Of a DNA stretch of 64,000 bases, positions 1-9,210 are shown piece after piece. Every line of letters begins with the position of its first letter. Positions within the stretch are counted from its first letter, which is position 1. The DNA is from Pseudomonas sp. Irchel 3E13. GTDB lineage: Bacteria; Pseudomonadota; Gammaproteobacteria; Pseudomonadales; Pseudomonadaceae. Where the stretch lies: positions 186,001 to 250,000 of the forward strand of contig NZ_FYDX01000010.1 in the NCBI RefSeq assembly GCF_900187455.1, read 5' to 3'. Under the pieces are notes generated by a model that saw nothing but the letters and a program-made list of their open reading frames with translations, was not told where the DNA came from and ran no database searches. Made by a program: the position numbers and the translations under genes.

Positions 1-1
1 G

Positions 2-391
2 CACATGGTTGTCACTGAGCATTCGGTGCGGGTGAGCCTGGAGGATGATTCGCAAACCGTAGACGTTGAGGCCGGGCAGGCCGTGCAGTACGGTCCCGAT
101 GGCCTGTCGCGCACCCAGCCGGTCGATGTCGGTGCGGCAACGGCATGGCGTCGTGACCGGCTGGTGTTCAATCGCCAGCCGCTGGCCCAGGTGCTGGAGC
201 AGATTGGCCGCTACCATCGCGGGCTTATCTGGGTGCGCGACAACGACCTGCGCCAGCTACCGGTTACCGGCGTCGTCGCGACCGACGACACCGACGCGCA
301 ATTGCAGCTATTGCAAAGGACTCTGCCGCTGCGGGTGCGGCAATTCCCATGGTTGACCGTGATTGAACGTGACGACTCACGTTCAAAGTAG
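2..391 (+). CDS. FecR-type anti-sigma regulator, 3' part only
   Basis: This is the C-terminal part of a protein whose reading frame is open to the left edge, so the start lies outside the window. The visible end matches the periplasmic C-terminal part of FecR regulators: a run of beta strands followed by a segment (VFNRQPLAQVLEQIGRYH) typical of the STN-like end domain. FecR proteins sit in the inner membrane, sense a loaded TonB receptor and release an ECF sigma factor. The next gene is a TonB receptor with the matching signalling domain, which supports the call. A fecI-like sigma gene is expected just upstream but cannot be seen. Confidence 0.85.
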   Translation, partial: HMVVTEHSVRVSLEDDSQTVDVEAGQAVQYGPDGLSRTQPVDVGAATAWRRDRLVFNRQPLAQVLEQIGRYHRGLIWVRDNDLRQLPVTGVVATDDTDAQLQLLQRTLPLRVRQFPWLTVIERDDSRSK

Positions 392-497
392 TGCCTGCGC
401 AAAAATAATTATTTTTCGCCACTGTCGGTTTTCAGAGGACTGACGTCTTTCCTGTCGTTATTGATTTTTATTACGCTGATTTCAGCAGGGGAGCGTT

Positions 498-3032
498 ATG
501 CAGCATCTGATCAGACACACCGCCTTGAGCCTTGCGCTAGTGGCGGCCAGCAGCGTGGGCGTGAGCCATCAGGCGTGGGCGGCGGATCACCAGCAAGCCG
601 TCGAGCACACTTTCGATATTGAGGCAGGCCCGCTCGACCAGGCGCTGACCCGCTTTGCCGATCAAGCAGGATTGCGCCTGATGGTGGCCAGCGAAGTGAT
701 CACCAGCCAGCATTCGGAAGGATTGCAAGGGCGTCATGTGCTTCAGCAGGGCCTGGATCAACTGTTGTTGGGCAGTGGTTTGAGTGCCAGGATCAGCGGC
801 GATGTGATCCTGGTCGAGAAAGCCCCGACGCCGGGAGCGGCACTCGAACTGGGAATTACCACCATCCAGGGACAAGGGATGGGAGAGATGACCGAAAACT
901 CTGGCTCCTACACCACAGGGTTGGCCAGTGTCGGCTCGAAGACGCCAACCAGCCTGCGGCAGACGCCGCAAACCGTCTCGGTGGTCACCGACCAGGTGAT
1001 CCAGGAACGGCGTATGACCAGTCTGACCGAGGCTATGAAGGCGGCGCCGGGCATCACGGTTAAATCCGCCAACTCCAACCTGTCCAACTTTTATTCCCGT
1101 GGTTTCATCATCGAAAACATCCAGATCGATGGTGCTGCGCCCATGGCCCTTGGTACTACGGCGGGCAGTTTCTACTCGTACAAGAACTACGACCTGGTCG
1201 AGTTCGACCATGTCGAGGTTCTGCGCGGTTCGTCGGGGCTGTTTGGAGGTACCGGTGATCCGGGAGGCATGATCAACCTGGTGCGCAAACGACCTCTGGA
1301 TAGCTATCAACTGAAGGTAGATACGTCCGTGGGGTCTTGGGACAACTACCGTACCCAGCTCGACGTGACAGGCCCTATCGGCTTTGATGCGCGCCTGCGT
1401 GGTCGCCTGGTTGCGGCCTACACCGACCGTCAGTATTTCCTGGATGATCGCAGCACCGAGAAACCGATCCTGTATGGCGTGCTCGAAGGCGATATCAGCG
1501 ACTCCACCATGCTGACCCTGGGCGGGCGTTCGGAGCGCCTGCACGACAATGGCATCGGCACGGGTGTGCCGCGTTACATCAACGGCGATGACCTGGGCTT
1601 GCCACGTCACAACAGCCTGACCACCCGTTGGGCGTATCAGGACGGACGTTCGGATGAAGTGTTCGCCAAGATCGATCACGACTTCAATGATGAGTGGAAA
1701 GCCAACGCCACCTACACCCAGACCCGTGACAGCGGACTGATCAAGAGTTCGGCGGTTATGGGCGGCGCCGACCTGGTGGATAAGAGCGGCCCGTTCTGGT
1801 ACGGCTCGGTCAACCGCTATCTCAGCGAACAGCATCTGTTCGATGTCAACGTGGCCGGCAAGTTCGAAGCCTTTGACCGCCAGCATGAGCTGCTGATGGG
1901 GGCTGATTACCAGAAAATCACCAGCCGCTGGCGCGGCACGCGCGGCTTGATGGGCGGGGGAGACGTGAATGTCTTCGATCCAGGCTCAACACCTTGGGAT
2001 GAACCCTATGATGACCGTTACGTGCGTGACTACAGTCCCAACACCCAAGAGCAGTATGGGCTGTACTCAACGTTGCGCCTGCAACTGGCCGACCCGCTGC
2101 ACCTGATCATCGGTGCGAGGGCTCAGCGCTACACGTTCGAACAGGTCAATAGCGAGAAGAACGTCGCCGGTTTCGACCCTGACCAATGGGTGCCGATTTC
2201 CGACGTCAGTCGCCGTGAACCGACCAAGGTCGTGCCCTATGGTGGCTTGGTGTTTGATCTGAACAAAGACTGGTCGACCTATGCCAGCTATTCGGAGATC
2301 TACAAACCACAGCAGCTACAAGCCAAAGGGCCGTTGCCGGGCAGTCCCCTGGAACCGATGACGGGCAAGACATATGAACTGGGTCTGAAAGGCGAACTCT
2401 GGGATGGCGCCGTCAATGCTGCGCTGTCGGTTTACTACACCGAGCAGGAAAACAGGGCGGTACTGGACCCTGCCTATCCGGGCTCGGACATCTTGTTCGC
2501 CGGCAGTTGCTGCTATGTCGCCGAAGGCAAGGTCGTCAGCAAAGGCTTTGATGCTGAGATCAGCGGTGAGGTGATGGAAGGTTGGGACCTCATGGCGGCC
2601 TATACCTACAACATCAACAAGGACCGCACCAGCAATTCACCCTTCAGTACCGTCACGCCCAAGCACAGCGTAAAAGTGTGGTCGACCTATCAACTGCAAG
2701 GTGCCCTCAAAGACTTGAAAGTGGGGGGCGGGGTCAACCTGCAGAGTGCCGACTATGTCAGTGGCTTTGCTGCACGGCTCGACAACACCATGAAGCCAGT
2801 GCTCGATGGCGATGGCGATGTGATCTACGACGCGTTCGATTACCGTCAAGCCGGCTACGCAGTGTGGAATGCGCTGGCCGAGTACCAGATCGATGAGCAC
2901 TGGGCGCTGACCTACAACCTCAACAACGCCTTCGACAAGACCTACTACGCGACCGTAGGCTCGTCCGGCCGGCAGAATTGGTACGGTGAGCCGCGCAACC
3001 ATATGCTGACGTTGCGTGGCACTTTCTGGTAG
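498..3032 (+). CDS. TonB-dependent ferric siderophore receptor with N-terminal signalling (STN) domain
   Basis: An 844-residue outer membrane receptor. Residues 1-28 form a signal peptide ending in an AWA-type cleavage site. Residues about 35-95 are an STN signalling domain (FDIEAGPLDQALTRFADQAG), which in this family talks to FecR. A plug follows (LRQTPQTVSVVTDQVI near residue 155), then a beta barrel ending in a C-terminal aromatic residue (GTFW), as expected for outer membrane insertion. The start is preceded by a GGGGAG ribosome binding site. It probably takes up a ferric siderophore and induces its own operon through the upstream FecR and an unseen sigma factor. The ligand cannot be told from the sequence; the FoxA/FiuA/FpvA-like group is likely. 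Confidence 0.92.
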   Translation: MQHLIRHTALSLALVAASSVGVSHQAWAADHQQAVEHTFDIEAGPLDQALTRFADQAGLRLMVASEVITSQHSEGLQGRHVLQQGLDQLLLGSGLSARISGDVILVEKAPTPGAALELGITTIQGQGMGEMTENSGSYTTGLASVGSKTPTSLRQTPQTVSVVTDQVIQERRMTSLTEAMKAAPGITVKSANSNLSNFYSRGFIIENIQIDGAAPMALGTTAGSFYSYKNYDLVEFDHVEVLRGSSGLFGGTGDPGGMINLVRKRPLDSYQLKVDTSVGSWDNYRTQLDVTGPIGFDARLRGRLVAAYTDRQYFLDDRSTEKPILYGVLEGDISDSTMLTLGGRSERLHDNGIGTGVPRYINGDDLGLPRHNSLTTRWAYQDGRSDEVFAKIDHDFNDEWKANATYTQTRDSGLIKSSAVMGGADLVDKSGPFWYGSVNRYLSEQHLFDVNVAGKFEAFDRQHELLMGADYQKITSRWRGTRGLMGGGDVNVFDPGSTPWDEPYDDRYVRDYSPNTQEQYGLYSTLRLQLADPLHLIIGARAQRYTFEQVNSEKNVAGFDPDQWVPISDVSRREPTKVVPYGGLVFDLNKDWSTYASYSEIYKPQQLQAKGPLPGSPLEPMTGKTYELGLKGELWDGAVNAALSVYYTEQENRAVLDPAYPGSDILFAGSCCYVAEGKVVSKGFDAEISGEVMEGWDLMAAYTYNINKDRTSNSPFSTVTPKHSVKVWSTYQLQGALKDLKVGGGVNLQSADYVSGFAARLDNTMKPVLDGDGDVIYDAFDYRQAGYAVWNALAEYQIDEHWALTYNLNNAFDKTYYATVGSSGRQNWYGEPRNHMLTLRGTFW

Positions 3033-3120
3033 TTCTCGGGCCTCGGAAAAGCCGCAAGGTGTGGGGCAGGTAACTGCCCCCCACACCGCGTCCCATACAC
3101 CTAAGCCAAGGAGTGCAGAG

Positions 3121-3942
3121 ATGGATGACTATCTTGAGTTCAATAGAGCGAACTGGGATGAACGAGCGCCACTCCACGCCGCGTCTCCTGACTATGAAGC
3201 TGCAAGGTTTATCGCCTCTGCGGATCATTTATCGGCAGTGGTTCGTTTCGATCAGCCTCGCCTTGGTGACATTTCCGGCCTGAGAGGGGTGCACTTACAG
3301 TGCCATATCGGCACAGACACCCTTTCTCTTGCCCGTCTTGGGGCGGTTATGACCGGCCTGGACTTTTCTCCCGTCTCACTGGATCAAGCCCGGCGACTGG
3401 CGACCGACTGCAGCGCTGAGATTCACTACGTCGAAGCGCCGGTTTACGAGGCCGCGCAAGCCCTTGGTAGTGGTGGCTTCGATCTGGTCTACACCGGCGT
3501 CGGTGCATTGAACTGGCTGCCCAGCATTGATAAGTGGGCCCGAACGGTAGCTGCGTTGCTCAAGCCCGGAGGCCGCCTGTTTCTGCGTGAAGGGCATCCG
3601 ATGCTCCTGGCTCTGGATGAGGGTTGCCAGGAAGAGCTGAGGATCAGCCACCCGTATTTCGAGCGCCCCGAGCCGACGGTATGGAACGATGACAGCACTT
3701 ATGTCGAAGTCGATACTGCGCTGAAGGCAACCATCACCCATGAGTGGAACCACGGCCTTGGCGAGGTCATTTCGGCGCTTTTGCGTCATGGGCTGAATCT
3801 TGTCGCCATCGAGGAACATGACTGCATTCCGTGGGAAGTGCTGCCTGGGCAGATGGTTCTCGGGGAGGATGGGGAGTGGCGTTTGAAAGTTGACCCATGG
3901 CGTCTGCCTTTGAGCTACACCTTGCAGGCGATCAAGCGGTGA
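3121..3942 (+). CDS. Class I SAM-dependent methyltransferase
   Basis: A 273-residue protein with a Rossmann-type methyltransferase core. The usual glycine-rich motif I is replaced by HLQCHIGTDTLSLARLG, followed by an acidic strand end (TGLDFSPVSLDQA) and a later motif (LLKPGGRLFLREGHPM). I chose the ATG at 3121 because AAGGAG lies just ahead of it; an in-frame ATG at 3016 would run into the end of the receptor gene. It lies about 90 bases after the receptor, so it may be cotranscribed. The substrate is unknown. Close relatives are simply called class I methyltransferases. Confidence 0.85.
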   Translation: MDDYLEFNRANWDERAPLHAASPDYEAARFIASADHLSAVVRFDQPRLGDISGLRGVHLQCHIGTDTLSLARLGAVMTGLDFSPVSLDQARRLATDCSAEIHYVEAPVYEAAQALGSGGFDLVYTGVGALNWLPSIDKWARTVAALLKPGGRLFLREGHPMLLALDEGCQEELRISHPYFERPEPTVWNDDSTYVEVDTALKATITHEWNHGLGEVISALLRHGLNLVAIEEHDCIPWEVLPGQMVLGEDGEWRLKVDPWRLPLSYTLQAIKR

Positions 3943-3972
3943 GGGACAGGACTGGCTTTTGTAATGGACAAA

Positions 3973-3996
3973 AAAAGCCCGCCGAAGCGGGCTTTT
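3973..3996. terminator. Bidirectional rho-independent terminator
   Basis: A perfect 10-bp inverted repeat (AAAAGCCCGC / GCGGGCTTTT) with a CGAA loop, having an A run on one side and a T run on the other. It lies between the convergent methyltransferase and YccA-like genes and can serve both. Confidence 0.9.
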
Positions 3997-4011
3997 TCAA
4001 CAGCGGGTGAA

Positions 4012-4683
4012 TCAGTCGTCGGAGCTCATGATGCCGAACAGTTGCAGCAGGCTGACGAACAGGTTGTAGATCGATACATACAGGCTGATGGTCGCCATGA
4101 TGTAGTTGCGCTCACCGCCATGGATGATCTGGCTGGTCTGGAACAGGATGCACACCGACGAGAACAGCACGAAGCCGGCGCTGATCGCCAGTTGCAGGCC
4201 GCTGATCTGGAAGAAGAAGCTCGCGACCACGGCACCCAGCAGAACGAAGAAACCGGCGGTGATGAAGCCGCTGAGGAAGCTCATGTCCTTGCGGGTGATC
4301 AGCACGTAGGCCGACAGACCACCGAACACCAGTGCGGTCATGGCGAAGGCCGAACTGACCACTTCGGCGCCACCGGCCATGCCCAGGTAACGGTTGAGGA
4401 TCGGGCCGAGCAGGAAACCCATGAACCCGGTCAGGGCGAAGGTGGAAACCAGGCCCCAGGCCGAGTCACGCAACTTGGCGGTAAGGAAGAACAGACCGTA
4501 GAAACCGATCAGTACGACGAAGATATTCGGGTAACCGACGCGCATCTGCTGTGCGACGTAGGCCATGACAGCACTGAAGATGAGAGTCAGGGCCAGCAAG
4601 CCGTAAGTGTTGCGCAGGACTCGGCTGACCTCCTGCTGTTCGACCTGCAGGCCGTGGTTGACGGCGTAATCCTGTTCGCGCAT
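4012..4683 (-). CDS. yccA: Bax inhibitor-1/YccA family inner membrane protein
   Basis: A 223-residue protein with about seven hydrophobic segments, matching the bacterial Bax-inhibitor-1 (TMBIM) family. In E. coli, YccA is a substrate and modulator of the membrane protease FtsH. The start MREQDY at 4683 follows an AGGAG site on the minus strand. A longer upstream frame reaches toward the tRNA gene but is unlikely to be translated. It ends in an acidic tail (MSSDD), as many relatives do. It stands alone, convergent with the methyltransferase and divergent from tRNA-Ser. Confidence 0.92.
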   Translation of the reverse strand: MREQDYAVNHGLQVEQQEVSRVLRNTYGLLALTLIFSAVMAYVAQQMRVGYPNIFVVLIGFYGLFFLTAKLRDSAWGLVSTFALTGFMGFLLGPILNRYLGMAGGAEVVSSAFAMTALVFGGLSAYVLITRKDMSFLSGFITAGFFVLLGAVVASFFFQISGLQLAISAGFVLFSSVCILFQTSQIIHGGERNYIMATISLYVSIYNLFVSLLQLFGIMSSDD

Positions 4684-4808
4684 GGCGACACTCCTGTGGG
4701 TTTTGAAACGTTGAGTTGCAAAGATCATAACAGAGCATTGGAAACAGGCCATCCAGAGAGTTTGACAGCTTGTTTCATTTCGGTATGATGGCGCCCGCAT
4801 GACAAAGT

Positions 4809-4896
4809 GGAAGCGTGGCCGAGTGGTTTAAGGCAACGGTCTTGAAAACCGTCGATGGGCAACTATCCTAGAGTTCGAATCTCTACGCTTCCGCCA
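4809..4896 (+). tRNA. tRNA-Ser (anticodon UGA)
   Basis: The acceptor arms GGAAGCG and CGCTTCC pair, followed by GCCA with an encoded CCA. The anticodon loop CTTGAAAA gives anticodon TGA, which reads UCA serine codons. The long variable arm between the anticodon stem and the T arm (GTTCGAAT) is typical of class II serine tRNAs. The length is 88 nt. Confidence 0.96.
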
Positions 4897-4907
4897 TATT
4901 CTGATCT

Positions 4908-4934
4908 AAGCCCCTGAAAGAAGGGGCTTTTTTC
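4908..4934 (+). terminator. Rho-independent terminator of tRNA-Ser
   Basis: An 8-bp stem (AAGCCCCT / AGGGGCTT) with a short loop and a run of T, 11 bases after the tRNA. The following ~270 bases, up to the GST gene, hold no gene that I can support. Confidence 0.9.
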
Positions 4935-5206
4935 TGCCTGCAGGTTTTCTAACCACGTTTACACCCACGTCTTCCTTTCCTGGTTCACTCTCTTTTCAGT
5001 CATATTCTGAAACTGTTTTTACTCACCCAGACCTACCCATCAAGCGCCGTCTTGCCCATCTATCAATAGATAGCATCAGGGAAAGAGCCATCGACCGACT
5101 CTTGTATTCAGAGCTCAACGGCGGCGCGAACGCGGTGCCAAAACCGATGGTTTGCCTGTTCGCGGCTTTCAGGGAAGTTGGCTCAAGTACGACGAGACGG
5201 GCCTTT

Positions 5207-5827
5207 TCACTTAGCGTAGTGGCGGGCCTCGATCGCTTGTGCCCGCTGCCAGCTTTCAAGCGATTTGAGATTCTGCAGGTATTCCTTGATGTGTGGATAC
5301 TGGCCTTTGCTATCGAAGCGTTGAATGATTTCGGCTACAAAGAACATCATGAAGTCGGCGCCACTGAGCTTGCCGCCCACCAGGTAGTCTTTGTTTTCCA
5401 ACTGATCGTTCAGGTACGTGAAGACCTTTTTGCTTTCGGTTCGGGCGTAGCTCGGAAGAAAAACGAGCTCGGCAGTCTCACGCTGCATGAAGACTTGGAG
5501 CAGCGGTGGCAGCATGGCGGAGCTTTCGGAGAAATGCAGCCATTGCAAATACTCGACATACTCATCGCTTTCTTTCGCCGGGGCCAAGTGCGGGGCAAAG
5601 CGTTCGATCAGAGTCTCCGTGATCGCACCCGACTCTGCTACCACCTTCCCGTTGAGCTCAATCACCGGCGACTTGCCCAGTGGATGGATGGCTTTGAGGG
5701 ACTCAGGGGCAAAATGGGTCGCTCGATCACGGGTATAGAATTTGACCTCGTAAGGCACCCCCATCTCTTCCAGCAGCCAAAGCGTGCGAATGGAGCGCGA
5801 TTCGTTCAAGTGGTGCAAGGTGATCAT
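5207..5827 (-). CDS. Glutathione S-transferase
   Basis: A 206-residue cytosolic GST. The N-terminal thioredoxin-like domain begins ITLHHLNESRSIR, with the catalytic Ser/Tyr-type region in the SRS loop, the cis-proline element KSPVIEL, and the glutathione-binding pair ESGAI. An all-helical C-terminal domain carries the structural motif GADFMM. It is the last gene of a three-gene minus-strand operon after an aldehyde dehydrogenase and a DJ-1-like protein. This suggests conjugation of reactive aldehydes or other electrophiles to glutathione. Confidence 0.9.
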   Translation of the reverse strand: MITLHHLNESRSIRTLWLLEEMGVPYEVKFYTRDRATHFAPESLKAIHPLGKSPVIELNGKVVAESGAITETLIERFAPHLAPAKESDEYVEYLQWLHFSESSAMLPPLLQVFMQRETAELVFLPSYARTESKKVFTYLNDQLENKDYLVGGKLSGADFMMFFVAEIIQRFDSKGQYPHIKEYLQNLKSLESWQRAQAIEARHYAK

Positions 5828-5905
5828 GTAGGTGTTCCTTCGGTTGGAAGAGGTGAAAGTGGGTCGACATCCGTGATGGTTGCGATGTAGACCCCTTCAA
5901 ATGTG

Positions 5906-6595
5906 TCATTGAGCCAGTTTGAGAAGGGCCTTGGCGGCCTCTTCCGAACTAGCAGGGTTCTGGCCAGTCACAAGCTTGCCGTCGACCAGGACGAAAGGCG
6001 CCCAATTCTCGATCTTCTCGTACAGCGCGCCCTGACGTTTGAATTCGTCCTCAATGAGGAACGGAACCACGTTGGTCAGTTGCACATCTTCCTCTTCGCC
6101 ATTGGTGAACCCCGTCACGTGTCGGCCTTTAACCAGAGGCTCACCGTCAGCGGTCTTTACATGGCGCAGCACACCCGGTGCGTGGCAAACGAATCCGATT
6201 GGCTTGTTGGCTCGCTCGAAGCTTTCAATCAGATCGATCGACTTGCGAGACTCCGCAAGATCCCAAAGCGGGCCGTGTCCACCTGGGTAAAAGACAGTGT
6301 CGAACTCTTCATGGGAAACGGCATCCAGCTTCACGGTAGATGCGAGGACACGCTGGGCGTCAGGGTCGGCTTTGAAGCGGTGAGTCAGCTCAGTTTGAAA
6401 TTCCGGTAGATCGCTTTTGGGATCAAGCGGAGGTCGCCCGCCTGCAGGCGAGGCTACTACCACATCGGCGCCCGCATCTTTGAACACGTAGTAGGGCGCC
6501 GCGAACTCTTCAAGCCAGAAGCCTGTCTTCAGCCCGGTGTCGCCGAGCTGATCGTGGGAAGTCAACACCATCAATACTTTCATCTGGATTTCCAT
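5906..6595 (-). CDS. DJ-1/PfpI family protein (Hsp31-like glyoxalase III / deglycase type)
   Basis: A 229-residue class I glutamine-amidotransferase-like protein. The nucleophile elbow GFVCHAPG holds the reactive cysteine, the acidic partner loop is near YPGGHGPLWDL, and KDAGADVVVASPAGG fits the strand pattern of the Hsp31/HchA-like branch. These proteins convert methylglyoxal to lactate without cofactors, or repair glycated molecules. The neighbours, an aldehyde dehydrogenase and a GST, fit a reactive-carbonyl defence role. Two starts are possible, ATG 6595 or ATG 6583 (MKVLMVL); neither has a strong ribosome binding site. Confidence 0.88.
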   Translation of the reverse strand: MEIQMKVLMVLTSHDQLGDTGLKTGFWLEEFAAPYYVFKDAGADVVVASPAGGRPPLDPKSDLPEFQTELTHRFKADPDAQRVLASTVKLDAVSHEEFDTVFYPGGHGPLWDLAESRKSIDLIESFERANKPIGFVCHAPGVLRHVKTADGEPLVKGRHVTGFTNGEEEDVQLTNVVPFLIEDEFKRQGALYEKIENWAPFVLVDGKLVTGQNPASSEEAAKALLKLAQ

Positions 6596-6657
6596 GCTCT
6601 TGATTTAAAGGTTTCCGGGCGTTCGAGCACGCTGTCCGGAGCTCAGTCTCTGGAGGC

Positions 6658-8076
6658 TCAGCCTGCAAAAAAAGCCTGAATCGTTTGCAAGTTGTCGCTG
6701 TAGGGCGCCCGCAGTCTCAGGTTTGAAGCGCCGTCCTTGCTTTGCACGACCACTGGCTTGGCATGGGTGAAACGGCGGAAACCATGCACGCCGTGATAGG
6801 CGCCGATGCCCGACGCGCCTACGCCACCAAACGGCAGTGAATCGATCGAGGCGTGGGTCATGACATCGTTGATCACCAGGGCCCCTGAGGTGGTGTGGCG
6901 TGCGAACAGCTCTTGCTGGGCCTTGTCATCTCCGAAGTAATACGCAGCGAGAGGGCGCGGATGGCTGTTGATGTACTGAAGAGGCTCGGAAGCATCGGTG
7001 TACGTTTTCACCGGCAGCAGCGGCCCAAAGATCTCTTCCTGCATGATGGCCATCTCGTCGGTCACATCGAGCACCAGGTGCGGGGCGATTTTTCGGGTTT
7101 TTGCATCGAACGCTGGCTCACTGCCCGGTGCCAGGTTGATCAGCGTAGCGCCCTTCTGCTCTGCGTCCGCCAGAAGGCCAACCAGCCGGTCGAAATGGCG
7201 GTCACTGATGATCGAGGTGTATTCCGGGTTGCCGAGCAGGGTGGGGAAGCTGTTGGCGATGAATTCCTTACTGAACATCACCAACGATTCCTGCTGCTCC
7301 GGCGTCACCATTATGTAATCCGGCGACAGGCAAATCTGACCCGCATTGAACGTCTTGATGGTCAGCGTCCGTGCGGTGGCAACCGCGATATCGAAACCTT
7401 CCGCCACCACCACCGGGGACTTGCCGCCAAGCTCCAACGTGACAGGTACCAGGTTTTCAGCTGCTGCGCGCATCACATGCCGTCCGACGCCAGTGCTTCC
7501 GGTGAAAACGAGGTGGTCGAAGGGCAGGGAGCTGAACGCCGCCCCTACACTCGCATCACCCAGCACTACCGAAAGCTCGGAGGGTTCGAAGTAGGCGGGC
7601 ACTAACTCCGCCAGGAGCTGCGAAGTGGCCGGCGTCAGCTCTGATGGCTTCAGCATCGCGGTGTTGCCTGCGGCGAAGATGCCTGCCAGAGGGCCAAAAG
7701 CGAGGTTGATCGGGAAGTTCCAAGGGCTTATTACGCCAACAACACCGAGTGGCTGTTGCTCGATCCAGGCCTCCATTCCAGGCCCAGGGCTTTCTACTTT
7801 CTCTGCCTTCATCCAGGTTTCCAGATGATCAGCAGAGTGCTCCAGCATTTTCAGGGTGGTCGCGAGGTCAGCAACCAGCGACTGATAAATGCTGCGGTTG
7901 CCGAAGTCAGTGTTGATCGCTTCGCTGATAGCCTGGTGATTGTCTCGGATCAGCTTGGCGCTGCGTTTGAGCCTGTCGCGGCGCAGTTCTGCACTGGCTG
8001 GCCCCGACGCAATATGGGCTCGCTTCATGCTGCGCAAAATTGCGAAAAGATCTTGAGTGTCTTGGTTGCCAGTCAT
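6658..8076 (-). CDS. calB: Coniferyl-aldehyde dehydrogenase family protein
   Basis: A 472-residue class-3-like aldehyde dehydrogenase. It shows the conserved SPWNFP loop, the general-base glutamate in LELGGKSP, and the catalytic cysteine in NAGQICLSPDY. The C-terminal extension (about residues 415-472) and short N-terminus match the CalB branch, which oxidises coniferyl aldehyde to ferulate with NAD+. It heads the operon with DJ-1 and GST and lies divergent from a LysR gene, 139 bases away. The substrate could also be another medium-chain or aromatic aldehyde. Confidence 0.85.
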   Translation of the reverse strand: MTGNQDTQDLFAILRSMKRAHIASGPASAELRRDRLKRSAKLIRDNHQAISEAINTDFGNRSIYQSLVADLATTLKMLEHSADHLETWMKAEKVESPGPGMEAWIEQQPLGVVGVISPWNFPINLAFGPLAGIFAAGNTAMLKPSELTPATSQLLAELVPAYFEPSELSVVLGDASVGAAFSSLPFDHLVFTGSTGVGRHVMRAAAENLVPVTLELGGKSPVVVAEGFDIAVATARTLTIKTFNAGQICLSPDYIMVTPEQQESLVMFSKEFIANSFPTLLGNPEYTSIISDRHFDRLVGLLADAEQKGATLINLAPGSEPAFDAKTRKIAPHLVLDVTDEMAIMQEEIFGPLLPVKTYTDASEPLQYINSHPRPLAAYYFGDDKAQQELFARHTTSGALVINDVMTHASIDSLPFGGVGASGIGAYHGVHGFRRFTHAKPVVVQSKDGASNLRLRAPYSDNLQTIQAFFAG

Positions 8077-8215
8077 TGGATTTCCTCAGATCGAGGGGCT
8101 GTCGTTGCGCCCGTGATAAGTGCGTTCAAATCGTGGAAGCAATCGTAGGGCAGTGGCGTGACGGCGAGTAGACAGCGTATTTTAGCGCTCATATAAATTT
8201 TATTATGGGTGCGTC

Positions 8216-9142
8216 ATGTCGCTGGTCAGGTTGAGAACCTTCATTGAGGTCTATCGTCAGCGGTCAATCAGCGGCGCCGCGCGGTCTCTGAACTTGACCC
8301 AGCCAGCTGTGTCGCAGCACATCGCAGGGTTGGAATCAGCGATCGGCAGAACCTTGTTCGACCGACAGGCTCGGGGGGTGGAACCAACAGCTGCCGCTCG
8401 TGAGTTGGCATCGGACTTGGGGGACAAGCTGGACATGGCGGAGTCCGCTTTGGCCACCGCAAGAGCACGGTCGGTGGAACTGGCCGGGGCGCTGCAGATC
8501 ATCGGACATGCTGACTTCCTGGCCGAGGTCGTTTCCAAGCAGCTTCGACCTTTACTTGAGGATGGCATTCGCCTGCGCATGCGCAGTGGCAACCATGAGC
8601 TGATCACGCGGATGCTCATCGAGGGGGAATGTGACCTGGGCATATCCGCCTCTCCACCCAATACACCCCGACTGCGTAATGAGCTGATGTTCACAGAGCA
8701 AATTGTGGCCGTAGCGGCGCCGGCGGTTGCACAGAGAATCGCTGCGGCTGAAACCCTTGAAAAGGGGCTCGGTGCAGAGGCGTTGCTGGCCTACAGCCTG
8801 GAACTGCCGTTGGTGGACGCCTGGCTTGAAAAGAATGAAATCGAGCTTGAGTCTTCTGTCCCGGCGATGGCCGGCCAGGATTTGCGTACGCTGCGAACGC
8901 TCATGATGGATGGGTTCGGTTGGAGCACGTTGCCGGCCTATCTCTGTGAACCTCACATCGCACGGGGCGAGCTTCAAGAGATACCCAGCCCGGTTGGACG
9001 CACCACGCGTGATTACCATCTGCTTTGGGCGCCTGCGGCCCTGAGGCAGCCTCGCGTTGCTCATGCTCGGCAGACGTTGCTCTGGCATATGCGCAATGGA
9101 GAGCGAAACCAAGCTGATATTGGGGGGCACCCAGCTTCTTGA
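8216..9142 (+). CDS. LysR family transcriptional regulator
   Basis: A 308-residue LysR protein. The winged HTH occupies residues 1-62 (SISGAARSLNLTQPAVSQHI) and an effector-binding domain follows. It is transcribed divergently from the calB-like/DJ-1/GST operon, the usual layout for a LysR regulator and its target, so it probably senses a reactive aldehyde or aromatic inducer. The intergenic region is AT-rich close to its start (ATATAAATTTTATTATGG). Confidence 0.92.
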   Translation: MSLVRLRTFIEVYRQRSISGAARSLNLTQPAVSQHIAGLESAIGRTLFDRQARGVEPTAAARELASDLGDKLDMAESALATARARSVELAGALQIIGHADFLAEVVSKQLRPLLEDGIRLRMRSGNHELITRMLIEGECDLGISASPPNTPRLRNELMFTEQIVAVAAPAVAQRIAAAETLEKGLGAEALLAYSLELPLVDAWLEKNEIELESSVPAMAGQDLRTLRTLMMDGFGWSTLPAYLCEPHIARGELQEIPSPVGRTTRDYHLLWAPAALRQPRVAHARQTLLWHMRNGERNQADIGGHPAS

Positions 9143-9210
9143 TAGGTATGTCCGGGCGCTCCCGATGATATCCATACCTGTGCCCGAAGATTCTGTTTGC
9201 AGGCGCCTAC

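Noticed and set aside
3964..4788. Long + strand frame across the YccA-like gene
   Set aside because: It lies wholly opposite a clear membrane protein family and shows no family of its own.
4809..4896. tRNA-Ser as an island attachment site
   Set aside because: No integrase or repeat of the tRNA end is seen next to it, and the flanking genes look native.
5023..5259. Minus-strand frame of 78 codons overlapping the end of the GST gene
   Set aside because: No ribosome binding site, no recognised domain, and it overlaps a well-supported gene.
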